From Scolanthus callimorphus (lineage: Eukaryota; Cnidaria; Anthozoa; Actiniaria; Edwardsiidae), in NCBI GenBank assembly GCA_033964015.1, contig CM066919.1, positions 620,001 through 684,000 of the forward strand: a DNA stretch of 64,000 nucleotides, written 5' to 3'. Under the pieces are notes generated by a model. The model was given only the letters and a program-made list of their open reading frames with translations, had not been told where the DNA came from and did not search any database. Position 1 is the stretch's first letter; every line of letters starts with the position of its first letter. The position numbers and the translations under genes are program-made. This document shows, one piece after another, positions 1 through 9,031 of this stretch.

Positions 1-320
1 CCAAAATGGCGGCACGGCGGCCATCTTGGATCCGCCATTTTGGATGACGTTCTACGCCCATCAATCACCCTATCCCATAATATAGATACATTTTTTTGAA
101 TATCACATTGCGACTTATACATTTGAATTTCACTGGCCGTTAAAATTTGAAAAGAAAATTCGGCGAAAAATTCATAGTAGAGGTTTGTGTGACAGCTGTC
201 AATCATGACGTCATTTCACCTCTTAAAATGCAAAATCTGCGTTGGCAACAAAAAAATTCGGATTCAGCGTAAAATTTCGCATAAGATGGCACTTGTTGCC
301 AGCTTTTACTAAAAAATGCC
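1..320. other. Non-coding start of window with a short hairpin
   Basis: No gene is visible. The first 44 bases form an inverted repeat: CCAAAATGGCGG at 1-12 answers CCGCCATTTTGG near 33-44, around a central GGATCC. It may be one end of a MITE cut by the window edge. The rest is AT-rich and unassigned. Confidence 0.4.
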
Positions 321-575
321 TCATGAAGTACGATTTTCCGAAAGTTCGTCTAGTCTAAGACATTCCTCGCATGGGCAACTCTTAAGTTCTTCAGGCATAG
401 CCTTTTCGCATAAATCGGCGAACACTATGTGACATGTTTTCTTGAACAAACGTCCAATCTTTGCCTCCTCTCGGTTGTCGACATAGACTACGGTTGGTAG
501 AGCGTTCGCCATGTTCTTCCACGTATTAATTTTAACGCATAGCACGATCAAGAGCCTGAATGCGTAAATGAACAT
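321..575 (-). CDS. Small hypothetical ORF with a Cys cluster
   Basis: This is an 84-codon ORF starting with ATG at 575. An internal ATG at about 511 has a better context (AACATGG) and would give about 63 residues. The shorter form is compositionally protein-like: a hydrophobic VVYV stretch, then a basic segment, several cysteines ending in CPCEEC, and a polar tail. I do not recognise a family. There are no clear splice partners. It could be a small gene, one exon of a larger minus-strand gene, or a chance ORF. Confidence 0.22.
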   Translation of the reverse strand: MFIYAFRLLIVLCVKINTWKNMANALPTVVYVDNREEAKIGRLFKKTCHIVFADLCEKAMPEELKSCPCEECLRLDELSENRTS

Positions 576-1910
576 AGCAAATGTCTAAACCGTTTTATAC
601 TCTATACGGTTCTTGGTTCTTGCTTCCCTAGCCTGCTTGCAGGCGGTACTGGATGTTTTTATCGCGGAGAAAACCCGGTGCGTTCGATGATCGGATGCCA
701 TCTTGGAATTGTGAGGCGCGTGGTCCCGGGGGTGAGCGCAAAAATCGGGCGAAGGGAGGGGGGAGGAGGAAAGGAGAGAAAAACCGCCTGCAAACAACAA
801 ACAAAAAAAAGCTGCTGCTACAAAGTAAGAGTACATAGCTCCACCAAGTGTTTTTTATGACTACACTTTCTCTGCTATCAAGATGAGTGAAGATTTTTCA
901 AAGTTTACTCGAGTTTATATTCATCAAAAGTCGGCCAATTATTGACATGACTGTCACGCTAGAGTCCCAGGCCCTCGCGATGGTGGCGCTATTATTCGTC
1001 CCACATTTCTCAAATATTATGACCCCAGACTTGCAGATCAGGACCCAAGGTAATGAGTCATCATCGACTTGCAGCGGTTTCTCATGGTTTCTCATGTTTA
1101 CCAAGGGGATGAGTCATATAGACCAATCCGGATCAACTATAGAATTCCCCAAGGGGTGACTTCCGGTGTTTACCAAGGGGATGAGTCATCGACCAATCCG
1201 CTGCGGAATTCCCAAGGGGTTGCTCTAACCCCCCTAACAATAGGCGGTCATCCGACGTCATTCAGTTTCCGACGGTTGCTCTGGTTTCTCGGGTTGCTCA
1301 TGGTTCCTAAGACCCTAACAATAGGAGCTAATCCTAGAACAATAGGAGTTGATCCCTAGAACAAAGGAGGGGATATGCCTTGACAGCTTGCTATTAAGGC
1401 GTTCAACCGGCCGTCCCCTTCTACTTATAGCTATAATGCCACTTCCACGGTGGATCCACCGATCCACCCTGATCCACCCGAGCTAAACTGTCATTTCCTT
1501 TACTACTAACCTCCCCTTGTGTTTGCATCAGAGTATGTAGACACGGAAAAAGTTCTCTATTGCTTAAATTGTGCTATCGTTTTTTAGCAAATCCCCGCGG
1601 GCTGCAGAAATACTTTTTTTCTTACTTCTTTCAAAGCTAGAAACCATTCATAATATTTATCGCCTCGATTATTTATCGTCAGGAGGATTTTTAATACGCG
1701 GTAAAAATGCAGTGATACTCCCTTTATAACTACAATGATTGATCCCCCTCAGAGCTATTAAAAGTTTTCGTAATCCCCTCGTCCCCTATTTGACCTAGTA
1801 CTGAAGACATCTTCAGTCTCATTTTTCTTACGTTTTCTTACAAATTTTGATAAACGCATTACATCAGGCCTTAGATAAAGGTTAGATGAACATTCCATTT
1901 TTTGTGTATA
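576..1910. other. Intergenic DNA with a short imperfect duplication
   Basis: No convincing coding sequence. Two imperfect copies of a 55-65 bp unit containing TTTACCAAGGGGATGAGTCA lie at about 1091-1158 and 1169-1222, followed by further diverged pieces to about 1360. The remainder, up to the BEL 3' LTR, is unassigned. The last four bases (TATA, 1907-1910) are the candidate BEL target duplication. Confidence 0.4.
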
Positions 1911-2046
1911 GTTTCAGAAAGTATCAGACTGAAACATAGTTTTGAGGTCATTTTACTGATCTTCCTGGTTTACGCTCTCGCGCTCTAATTACAAAGATTG
2001 GTTGTGACGTAATTAATTTACAGAATGATTGACAGATTATTTGACA
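1911..2046 (-). repeat. BEL 3' LTR
   Basis: 136 bp, apparently identical to 11832-11967. In element orientation it begins TGTCAAATAATC and ends TTTCTGAAAC. The purine-rich run GGGAGGG (minus strand, 2047-2053) sits directly upstream as the polypurine tract. The LTR is short for BEL. Confidence 0.9.
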
Positions 2047-2300
2047 CCCTCCCGGGCCAGCAAAATCTAAAGAGTTGATAAAAGTATAGGTTTTGAAGTC
2101 TTACAATGTACATTACAGTTATATTTCAGTTTAAATAATAGTTATATCTCATGGTGTTCGTAGAGTTCTTTGATTTTGAGTTGCCTGTTTAGCGGCAGTA
2201 CGTGATGTACGATTTTCTCGTATGATGACTTCTGGAACGTCGTCACTCTTCTTATCTGCCTCAATTGTTCCATCAAACATCTCAAAGGGGTATAGCTTTT

Positions 2301-3377
2301 CTATTGGTCTTGAATGTGATTACCATTGCTTGTTCGTAGTGTAACGGAACGCACTTGTCCATCCTTACCAGGGTGTAACTCTATGACGATAGCTGATTTC
2401 CACTGGCTGCGTGGTGTATTATCATGAATTAGCACAATTTGTCCTTTGTCCACTAGTTGTTTAGGTGTCGTTTTGACTTTCTGTGACGAGTGGTATTCTC
2501 TCAGATTCGTTAGGTATTCATTGCGCCATTGTTTCCAAAATATCTGCATTAGTTGTTGATGGTACTTTGCTCTCTTGGTTAATTCGCTTGCGGATGGTTC
2601 TTGCGGTATGTAGTCTTCTTCTGGATCGCTTTCTGGATCAGGGAGTGTTAGTAGACGGTGACCACAGAGGAAATGAGATGGAGTCAGGGGTGGTCCGTCC
2701 TCGATTTCTAGATATGTATATGTCAAAGGTCGACTGTTGAGTACAGCTTCAATTTCTGCTAGAATAGTCTGTAGTTCCATTGTGTTTAGAGAGGCTTTTC
2801 CGATTGTTTTCTTTAGTCGTCTTTTTACTAGTCCGATCATTCTTTCATAAAAGCCTCCCCACCATGGGGCCCTCTCAGTAATGAACTCCCATTTGATACC
2901 ATGGTTTGTTAGAAATTGTTGACACTCCGCTGTTTCTAGAATTTGAGTTTTGAGTGCTTTTAGTTCTTTGGAACTCGCCTTGAACGTTTTGGCGTTATCT
3001 GAAATTATATGTTCTGGTATTCCTCTTCTACTAATAAATCTTCTGAATGCTCTCAAGAATGCGTGAGCAGTATTGTCTTCGACTAGCTCAAGATGAAGTG
3101 CGCGTACAACAGCGCATGTGAAGAGGCATGTGTAAACTTTGATATTTTTCGATCAGCGTCTCGTACGTATAAGGGACCTGCGTAGTCTACACCTGTGATT
3201 TGAAATGCCTGAGTTCCGCTAAGTCTTGATTTCGGTAATGGAGGAGTGATGACTGAGCGAAAAGGGGGTCCTTCGACTTTCTTGCATGTGACGCATTGGT
3301 TAGTTCTGTTTGACTGTTTGTCGACCTTTGGGAATCCAATAGTTTTGTCTTAGCTGTGTTAAGGTTTCTCGAGTGCC
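2301..3377 (-). pseudogene. pol: BEL integrase catalytic core and C-terminus (pol 3' portion)
   Basis: This is the 3' part of BEL pol. An open frame from 3056 to 2301 (251 codons) carries the second half of the integrase: the DNA-loop motif SDNAKTF, then ERAPWWGGFYERMIG with the BEL-type glutamate region, and a C-terminal basic/SH3-like tail (KGQIVLIHDN). The upstream piece (3377 to about 3060) reads in other frames and encodes the GTRETL...YWIPKGRQ region and the first integrase catalytic aspartate area (VDYAGPLYV). A frameshift separates the two, so the copy is broken. At 3377 the frame stops because the Polinton-like element inserted here. Its remaining 5' part resumes at 7651. Confidence 0.85.
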
Positions 3378-3383
3378 ACCATG
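3378..3383. repeat. 6-bp target-site duplication, left (ACCATG)
   Basis: ACCATG directly abuts the left end of the Polinton-like element and recurs at 7645-7650 directly after its right end. Removing the element and one copy restores the BEL reading frame through a conserved HGG segment, which proves the insertion site. Confidence 0.93.
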
Positions 3384-4019
3384 AGTAGTATAGTAGGGAC
3401 CGAATTACCCTTATTTTTGCGGAGCCCGGTGCGGAGCCGCGGAGCTTTTTTGCGGAGCCCGGTGCGGAGCCCGGTGCGGAGCCGCGGAGCCGGATGACGT
3501 CACAGACTATTTTTTTTGCGGGTGAGCCTGCGGCTGAGCATGCGGGTGAGCCGGACGACGTCATTGCCTATTGTATTCAAAACAAAGGGAGACAATAGGA
3601 TACCCCCCCCCCCACTTTTTTTGTCTCCAGACAATAGAAGGAGCATTGTGGTGATGAGCCTACTGTAATTGGAGACAATGCTAGGATTAACACTGGAATG
3701 CTTTTGTTCAGGAGGGATTAAGAAAAACAAAGGGAGACAATACCAGGATTAACTAAGGGAAGGCTTTTGTGTAAGGGATTAGTGTTTGTTGACTGCAACT
3801 CGAATATTAATTATAGTGTAAGGTTTTGTTTATGCGGAGATAACATGATGCAGAGATATGGTTTATTCTCTTTATTATAATATGAATGAATATCGATTAC
3901 ATAAAATACTATTACATAAAATACTACCACTAACGGTTAGGTAAATAACCACTTTATTAAGAAATTGATTACAAGTCTAAAGTCTGTTCACTAGTATTCT
4001 TGACTTGAGGTAGAGTTTT
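3384..4019 (+). repeat. Left terminal inverted repeat of the Polinton-like element
   Basis: About 636 bp, inverted relative to 7007-7644, differing at only a handful of substitutions and a 1-bp indel. The outer 170 bp are made of GC-rich direct repeats built on GCGGAGCCCGGT, followed by a poly-C/G tract and AT-rich sequence. The inner ~50 bp overlap the last codons of the leftward zinc-ribbon gene. Confidence 0.9.
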
Positions 4020-4841
4020 CCACTCATCTTTTTTCTTGTTGTAATACGAGCCCGCCATGCAATCATAACACCGCAGAAAAGACCCCTTCCAAGCTTTTCC
4101 CATTGGGGATTGCTTTTGACAAACTGGGCATTCGTAGAGTTTGTCTTTTTCGTAACGTCCGGACATTTTATCTTGCCACAAGCATTTTCCACACCCAGCA
4201 ATATCGATGCGATAAGAATTGTTCCCTTCACAATGACTGCATAATCCATCAGCTTTCTTTTCAATGTCACCCGAGACTCCATCTCCCTCTTGTCTCATTT
4301 CTTCGTCACTGGATTGCTCAGTTTCCTCATCATCGGATTGCTCCACGTCCTTATCGTCACTAGATTGGTCAGTTTCTTCATCACTTTCATTATTATCGTC
4401 CGTTTCATCATCGCTAGATTGCTCGCTTTTTGTCTCCCTACTTTCATAGGTAACTACATCGTTCAAAGCTGCTTTGTTACGGATCAGTCTATTATCAATT
4501 CCTAATTCTGCAAGTCCCTCGAGAAAAGACTTTAAACCTCTTGGAGGTGAAATATCTTCACTGAAAGGTAGTAATACAAACTCTACAAGATCAGCAATAA
4601 CTGTGTTTGGTATTCTGCGTTTACGACGAATCATTTCCCCGTTAGGCGACCAAAACAAAATATCTTTAGAGGCGGCTATACTGTGCAGAAGGTCTCGGGC
4701 ATTTTGATAGGGAACAGCATTTGAAATCTGACTCAACACGTCTTTGATTCGAGGTCCATCATTTTCCTCCTCTTGCTCATCCTCGTCATCGCTAGACATA
4801 TCGCTATCTGAGTCCAGTGAACGTTTCATGGCGAATACCAT
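3969..4841 (-). CDS. Acidic nuclear-type protein with C-terminal double zinc ribbon
   Basis: The ATG at 4841 (or 4829) gives 286-290 residues. The first ~40 residues are a Ser/Asp/Glu-rich acidic stretch. A folded domain of about 110 residues follows, with a pattern (FWSPNGEMI...RRIPNTVIADLVEFVL) I associate with small proteins of invertebrate Polinton-like elements. A second, repetitive acidic tract (SSDDE repeats) comes next. The last ~75 residues hold paired CxxC motifs (LCSHC, CGKC, CPVC, CYDC), a likely two-site zinc ribbon. The function is unknown; DNA-binding regulation or virion assembly is possible. The gene has its own TATA-like box at 4873-4882. Its stop codon lies inside the left TIR, so the right TIR duplicates its 3' end. 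Confidence 0.7.
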   Translation of the reverse strand: MVFAMKRSLDSDSDMSSDDEDEQEEENDGPRIKDVLSQISNAVPYQNARDLLHSIAASKDILFWSPNGEMIRRKRRIPNTVIADLVEFVLLPFSEDISPPRGLKSFLEGLAELGIDNRLIRNKAALNDVVTYESRETKSEQSSDDETDDNNESDEETDQSSDDKDVEQSDDEETEQSSDEEMRQEGDGVSGDIEKKADGLCSHCEGNNSYRIDIAGCGKCLWQDKMSGRYEKDKLYECPVCQKQSPMGKAWKGSFLRCYDCMAGSYYNKKKDEWKTLPQVKNTSEQTLDL

Positions 4842-4872
4842 TGGCAAATGATTTGATCCTCAAACGTGACGT

Positions 4873-4882
4873 GTATTTATAC
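4873..4882 (-). promoter_or_regulatory. TATA-like box for the acidic zinc-ribbon gene
   Basis: On the minus strand this reads GTATAAATAC, about 32-41 bp upstream of the ATG at 4841. It shares the GTATAAATA core with the boxes at 5231-5242 and 5576-5585, suggesting common control of the element's genes. Confidence 0.5.
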
Positions 4883-4884
4883 CC

Positions 4885-5199
4885 TCACAGCAGTAATGCT
4901 AAAACAGGGACGAGTAGGTCTTGGACAAACCCACCCCCTTTTTGTGATAAGATTTGCTTTTTTTCTTTGAAAGGGGTGGAACCACTAGCCAAGGCGCCTA
5001 GGTCCTCCCCGTGTCGTCTTATGTCACTAAACTCATCATCACCCAATGGAATATATCCATTTCCAACATTATGGGCAATCTGAGTTAGAGCATGAACTTG
5101 TTCTGGGGTGGCTGTGTCGAGAAGGTATTGGCGCTGATGTGGCGGGCAACTACACAAGGCTTGAAGAAAGCCGAGGTTGTTCTTCACTACTCGAGACAT
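4885..5199 (-). CDS. Small protein with QKGGG motif and hydrophobic C-terminus (virion-type)
   Basis: The frame stays open into the upstream minisatellite. The first ATG outside that repeat, at 5199, gives 104 residues and lies 32-43 bp downstream of a TATA-like box, so I choose it. The N-terminus is polar with LQALCSCPPHQRQYLL. The middle contains GNGYIPLGDDEF. The C-terminus is KKQILSQKGGGF followed by a run of Leu/Val/Ala to the stop. Small proteins ending in [R/K]K-x-[L/V]-x-QKGG plus a hydrophobic tail recur next to A32-type ATPases in invertebrate Polinton-like and adintovirus-like elements, by my recollection. By analogy it may be a minor virion or membrane-active protein, but that is inference. 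Confidence 0.62.
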   Translation of the reverse strand: MSRVVKNNLGFLQALCSCPPHQRQYLLDTATPEQVHALTQIAHNVGNGYIPLGDDEFSDIRRHGEDLGALASGSTPFKEKKQILSQKGGGFVQDLLVPVLALLL

Positions 5200-5230
5200 G
5201 GTTACAAATGAAACAGTGTCAATGGAGCTA

Positions 5231-5242
5231 CTATTTATATAT
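5231..5242 (-). promoter_or_regulatory. TATA-like box for the small QKGGG gene
   Basis: On the minus strand this reads ATATATAAATAG, about 32-43 bp upstream of the ATG at 5199. It supports choosing that start over longer upstream reading into the repeats. Confidence 0.5.
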
Positions 5243-5280
5243 TTGTAGCGACCGTAGACAGGACGCCCACAACAGTGCCT

Positions 5281-5566
5281 GTCAACGCCCGTCACGCCCG
5301 CTACAGCGCCCGTCACGCCCGCTACAGCGCCCGTCGCGCCCGCTACAGCGCCCGTCAACGCCCGTCAACGCCCGTCAACGCCCGCTACAACGCCCGTCAC
5401 GCCCGCTATAGCGCCCGTCAACGCCCGTAGCGCCCGTCAACGCCCGCTACAACGCCCGTCGTGCCTGCTACAGCGCCCGTCAACGCCCGCTACAACGCCC
5501 GTCGCGCCCGCTACAGCGCCCGTCAACGCCCGCTACAACGCCCGTCACCGCCCGCAAGGACGCCCG
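5281..5566. repeat. GC-rich minisatellite between divergent genes
   Basis: About 290 bp of imperfect tandem repeats built on CGCCCGTCAACGCCCGCTAC (unit about 10-21 bp, roughly 14 copies of the larger unit). It lies exactly between the leftward small gene and the rightward ATPase gene, with a TATA-like box outside each edge. Apparent ORFs through it are repeat translation. It resembles an enhancer or origin-like repeat, but the function is unknown. Confidence 0.8.
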
Positions 5567-5575
5567 CAATGAAAA

Positions 5576-5585
5576 GTATAAATAG
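5576..5585 (+). promoter_or_regulatory. TATA-like box for the ATPase gene
   Basis: GTATAAATAG lies 48-57 bp upstream of the ATG at 5633. It is the mirror partner of the box at 5231-5242 across the minisatellite. Confidence 0.5.
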
Positions 5586-5632
5586 GAGTGTTTCCCGTAT
5601 CCTTACCCATTACCAAAACAAACGGTTGAAGT

Positions 5633-6466
5633 ATGAACATCATGGTAAAGAAAGCTGTTTGTCCAGAGTGTGGATCAGGATTTTCACGTCATTATGATAT
5701 GGAGAGACATAAAAAGAAATATCATCCAAACATCGTTACAGGTGAAACAAGGGAGTCAGAATCATCCATACCTTTCCGTTTTGGTGTTCACGAAACATGT
5801 GGTCCCTTTCAACTCCAACATCCTTTTACGTGTATGGTGGCGGGAATGACCGGAAGCGGGAAGACTGTTTGGGTCCAGAAACTCCTTGAGCATTGGCAAA
5901 AGACAATCTCGCCTCCACCCCAACGCATAGTCTGGTGCTATGCTCAGTGGCAGCCAGCCTACACCGCATTAGCCATGTCTACCCCACAAATAGAATTCGT
6001 TAAAGGAATCCCAACCAACATTGAGCAAGACTCATACTTTGACGTCAATGTGCGGAATCTCATTGTCATCGACGATCAGATGATTGAAACTGGGAATGAT
6101 AACAGGATTGCAAACTTATTCACCAAGGGATCCCATCACAGAAATCTGTCAGTGATTTATATCCTTCAAAACATATTTCACCAAGGAAAAGTCAATCGAA
6201 ACATATCCTTAAATAGCCACTACCTGGTCCTATTCAAGAACCCTAGAGACCAATTGCAAGTGATGACGTTGGCCAAACAAATGTATCCACGCAACACACA
6301 TTATTTTCTTGACAAGTATGAAGAAGCCGTCAGGAAACCTTTTGGCTACCTGTTTGTTGACTTAAACCAGCAACCAACGACACCTGCAGACTACGCGCCA
6401 ATGTCCTTCCTGGGGAAGTGTCAACCAATGAGAAAACGGAAGACGCCTTCGGGAAAGAGCTCCTAA
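5633..6466 (+). CDS. A32/FtsK-HerA-type genome-packaging ATPase with N-terminal C2H2 finger
   Basis: 277 residues, with a nested ATG at 5642. Residues ~9-31 form one C2H2 zinc finger (CPECGSGF...H...H). The ATPase core follows: Walker A GMTGSGKT at about residues 74-81, Walker B NLIVIDDQ at about 144-151, and a downstream polar QN motif (VIYILQN) typical of the HerA/FtsK group. Size and motif spacing match the DNA-packaging ATPases of Polintons, virophages and NCLDV. In those systems the enzyme pumps DNA into a capsid. Here it is the only conserved morphogenesis enzyme I can identify, which suggests packaging into particles supplied by another element. The frame is intact. The next gene starts 20 bp after its stop. 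Confidence 0.85.
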   Translation: MNIMVKKAVCPECGSGFSRHYDMERHKKKYHPNIVTGETRESESSIPFRFGVHETCGPFQLQHPFTCMVAGMTGSGKTVWVQKLLEHWQKTISPPPQRIVWCYAQWQPAYTALAMSTPQIEFVKGIPTNIEQDSYFDVNVRNLIVIDDQMIETGNDNRIANLFTKGSHHRNLSVIYILQNIFHQGKVNRNISLNSHYLVLFKNPRDQLQVMTLAKQMYPRNTHYFLDKYEEAVRKPFGYLFVDLNQQPTTPADYAPMSFLGKCQPMRKRKTPSGKSS

Positions 6467-6486
6467 AATTTCTTAGTTATCAAAAT

Positions 6487-6864
6487 ATGGATGTTTCTCC
6501 AGAGAAGCGGCGCATGAGAGAACTACACGACAAAATGAATGACATCCTTCACAGTCAAACTATGAGTGAAGGTGAAAAGGTCATACGATACTCGCAGCTT
6601 CAAAACGATTTGTTGCGAATGAAGCATCAAGCAAGTCACAACCCTCCAGCGAGTGTAGAACCACCAGTAACAACACCTACCTACACTACTCCCCTAAGTA
6701 TCCCGTTTTCATCACCCGAGCCAGCCACGATACCCTATTCGGCAAAGGTGGCAGAATCTCCCAAGACATCCTTTGTTCCGCCGACCCCAACACTTCCAGA
6801 ACTGACTTTGACACCGCCACCATCAGCGAGTATTACCCCAAAGAAGCCAAAGAAACCAAATTAA
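6487..6864 (+). CDS. Downstream ORF, Pro/Thr-rich C-terminus
   Basis: From the ATG at 6487, 125 residues. The frame is open from 6418, overlapping the ATPase end, but no earlier ATG exists. Residues 1-55 are charged and probably helical (EKRRMRELHDKMNDIL; GEKVIRYSQLQNDLLRMKH). The remainder is Pro/Thr/Ser-rich and ends in a lysine-proline tail. I do not recognise a family. It probably shares a transcript with the ATPase. An alternative frame opening at about 6810 runs to a stop at 6980-6982 and encodes a basic tail (LRRYRLRSYRSS), so the true C-terminus may be reached by a one-base shift. Confidence 0.5.
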   Translation: MDVSPEKRRMRELHDKMNDILHSQTMSEGEKVIRYSQLQNDLLRMKHQASHNPPASVEPPVTTPTYTTPLSIPFSSPEPATIPYSAKVAESPKTSFVPPTPTLPELTLTPPPSASITPKKPKKPN

Positions 6865-7006
6865 AAAATATCTTAAAGAATATTTGGATGATGATGCCGA
6901 TAAAGACGGACCGTATCTAAAATCGACGTTGAGACGCTATCGGTTGCGTTCTTACCGTTCTTCTCCGTATAAAATTAAATAAAAAAAAAATTGTAGTTAA
7001 TAGGGG

Positions 7007-7644
7007 AAAAACTCTACCTCAAGTCAAGAATACTAGTGAACAGACTTAGACTTGTAATCAATTTCTTAATAAAGCGTTTATTTACCTAACCGTTAGTGGT
7101 AGTATTTTATATAATAGTATTTTATGTAATCGATATTCATTCATATTATAATAAAGAGAATAAACCATATCTCAGCATCATGTTATCTCCGCATAAACAA
7201 AACCTTACACTATAATTAATATTCGAGTTGCAGTCAACAAACACTAATCCCTTACACAAAAGCCTTCCCTTAGTTAATCCTGGTATTGTCTCCCTTTGTT
7301 TTTCTTAATCCCTCCTGAACAAAAGCATTCCAGTGTTAATCCTAGCATTGTCTCCAATTACAGTAGGCTCATCACCACAATGCTCCTTCTATTGTCTGGA
7401 GACAAAAAAAGTGGGGGGGGGGGGGTATCCTATTGTCTCCCTTTGTTTTGAATACAATAGGCAATGACGTCGTCCGGCTCACCCGCATGCTCAGCCGCAG
7501 GCTCACCCGCAAAAAAAATAGTCTGTGACGTCATCCGGCTCCGCGGCTCCGCACCGGGCTCCGCACCGGGCTCCGCAAAAAAGCTCCGCGGCTCCGCACC
7601 GGGCTCCGCAAAAATAAGGGTAATTCGGTCCCTACTATACTACT
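7007..7644 (-). repeat. Right terminal inverted repeat of the Polinton-like element
   Basis: Inverted copy of 3384-4019. It includes the AT-rich segment with AATAAA-like signals for the rightward transcript, the long G tract, and the CCGGGCTCCGC repeats, ending ...CCCTACTATACTACT. Apparent coding sequence here is shared with the left TIR in mirror image. Confidence 0.9.
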
Positions 7645-7650
7645 ACCATG
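7645..7650. repeat. 6-bp target-site duplication, right (ACCATG)
   Basis: Matches 3378-3383 exactly and directly follows the right TIR tip. Confidence 0.93.
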
Positions 7651-8370
7651 CATGACAATCAAGTGGGTTTCTCGTACGATTAGTGTGGTTAAGTGACTCT
7701 TTCTTGGTAGCAGGATTGGAAACTTTGTCTTGTACTGTAGTGGAGCGTGTTGTAGTCGCCCATGGCAGCGCAACAATCCATCGTTTTCATCTATATAGAG
7801 ACCGAGTTGGTGCACAATAGGGGGAAGGTTACCATTCTTGCTGCTTTGGAGTTTAGTTATAATGTTAGCATAGTGGTCTTGCTGAGAAGCTTTAAGGAGG
7901 CTGTTTAGTGCTTGTTTTCGTTCTGTAGCAGTAATCTCGAAATTGACTCCAGGTTTCTTCGTCAACTTCTTAGCAAATTGGGTAACGAGCGCTGTGATGC
8001 GTACTGCTTTGTTTAAGGTACTATACCTTGTAATGTCGATTACATCTAGTAGATTTGTATTTAGCTTCTCGGTGCTCGTCAGATTAGAACTCATAGATAT
8101 ATCTTTGTCTTCTCCAGTTTCATAGTCTTGTAGCTGATCGTCATCAGCTCGTGGCCATTCGTTTTCAGGCATCGTGAGCCAGGAGGGTCCGTGGCTCCAG
8201 TAGTCTAGTTTAGACATGAAGGTTTTAGTATCCATACCTCTTGTTAGTAGATCAGCGGGGTTTGACATTGAGGGACAGTATCTCCAGGTAGAGTCTTTAG
8301 TCTTTTCTCTGATTTTTTGGATTCGCGATGGACGAACTGTTGCCGCAATGGCTTGGGGGATTTTATCCAC
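7651..8370 (-). pseudogene. pol: BEL RNase H end and integrase N-terminus (pol middle portion)
   Basis: An open frame from 8370 down to the insertion point at 7650. It carries the RNase H/integrase linker (WRYCPSMSNPADLLTRGM, with a BEL-type SNPADLLSRG signature) and then the integrase N-terminal region (GLYIDENDGLLRCHGRL; RETHLIVMHG). The frame reads in register into the segment beyond the Polinton-like element at 3377, so only the insertion breaks it here. Upstream frames are offset, indicating additional indels. Confidence 0.82.
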
Positions 8371-8510
8371 GAAAGGACGATTTTAGAATCGCTCCAAAGT
8401 ATTGTTTCAGAAATTCTGAATTTATTGCGTAAGGGCGATAGATGCTGTGACAAATCGGCTCCCAGCAAAGCAGCGAGTAATTCAAGTCGGGGCAGCGTTT
8501 GCGTCTTCAC
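8244..8510 (-). pseudogene. pol: BEL RNase H fragment
   Basis: Contains LPRLELLAALLGA and ILWSDSKIVLSWI, the RNase H signature of BEL/Pao pol, with the catalytic aspartate in WSDS. It is offset from both the upstream RT frame and the downstream integrase frame, so at least two indels bracket it. Confidence 0.8.
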
Positions 8511-8599
8511 AGGTGCTACTTTGCTTTTAGATATAACAAGGGTAGATTCTGTATTTGAATGCTTAGTAGTTCCTTTGAGGTAAGCTACCGTTCCATAAG

Positions 8600-9031
8600 C
8601 TAGCTGACTAATGTCACAGAATATATGAATTTGAACTGTGTCAACGACTTCAGTGAAGTATGCTCTGGAATACTAATAAAAACAAGATCTTTTAAGTCGT
8701 TTAGCCATCTGGACCATTTTTCCTCAAGATCTTCAGGTAGATCTGTGTCCCATTTTACGTCTCTCTTCCAAAGTTCTTGCATGAATAGTTTAGCTTTCAC
8801 TGTAACTGGTTCAGCAAATCCTAATGGGTCAAATAGTTTTGAAGATAGACTTAGTGCTGATCGTTTAGTTATTTTCCGTACAGAACAAATTTCTTCGGTC
8901 AGTTTTTGAAGAGAGAGTGATATTGTGTCGGCGTCAGCCTTCCAGACGAGTCCTAACACTTTTACAGTTAGCGCAGCATTGTTCCGTCTTCCTTCGCTTG
9001 CTTGTTGATGAGAGTGGAATTGCTGGTCCAT
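8600..9031 (-). pseudogene. pol: BEL RT thumb/connection segment
   Basis: Carries VLGLVWKADADT, TKRSALSLSSKLFDPLGF and VTVKAKLFMQELWK, the highly conserved BEL/Pao connection region between RT palm and RNase H. It is in a different frame from the palm segment that precedes it. Confidence 0.85.

Larger units (their letters stand above)
3384..7644. mobile_element. Compact Polinton-like element without polymerase or integrase (4,261 bp)
   Basis: The element is bounded by 6-bp TSDs and by ~637-bp terminal inverted repeats whose tips read 5'-AGTAGTATAGTAGGG. A 6-bp TSD and TIRs starting 5'-AG are Polinton hallmarks. It carries four genes in two outward-reading pairs: leftward, an acidic zinc-ribbon protein and a small QKGGGF protein; rightward, an A32/FtsK-type ATPase and a downstream ORF. 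There is no room for the protein-primed DNA polymerase, integrase, major capsid or protease of standard 15-20 kb Polintons. It is best read as a satellite or miniature relative mobilised in trans. All four genes look open and the TIRs are nearly identical, so insertion was recent and postdates the BEL copy it split. Confidence 0.88.

Noticed and set aside
3187..3730. ORFs crossing the left TIR of the Polinton-like element
   Set aside because: They fuse BEL pol remnants with TIR repeats by chance. The mirror ORF at the right TIR shows the same artefact.
5046..5697. Arg/Pro-rich ORFs on the plus strand
   Set aside because: They translate the CGCCCGTCAACGCC minisatellite between two real genes.
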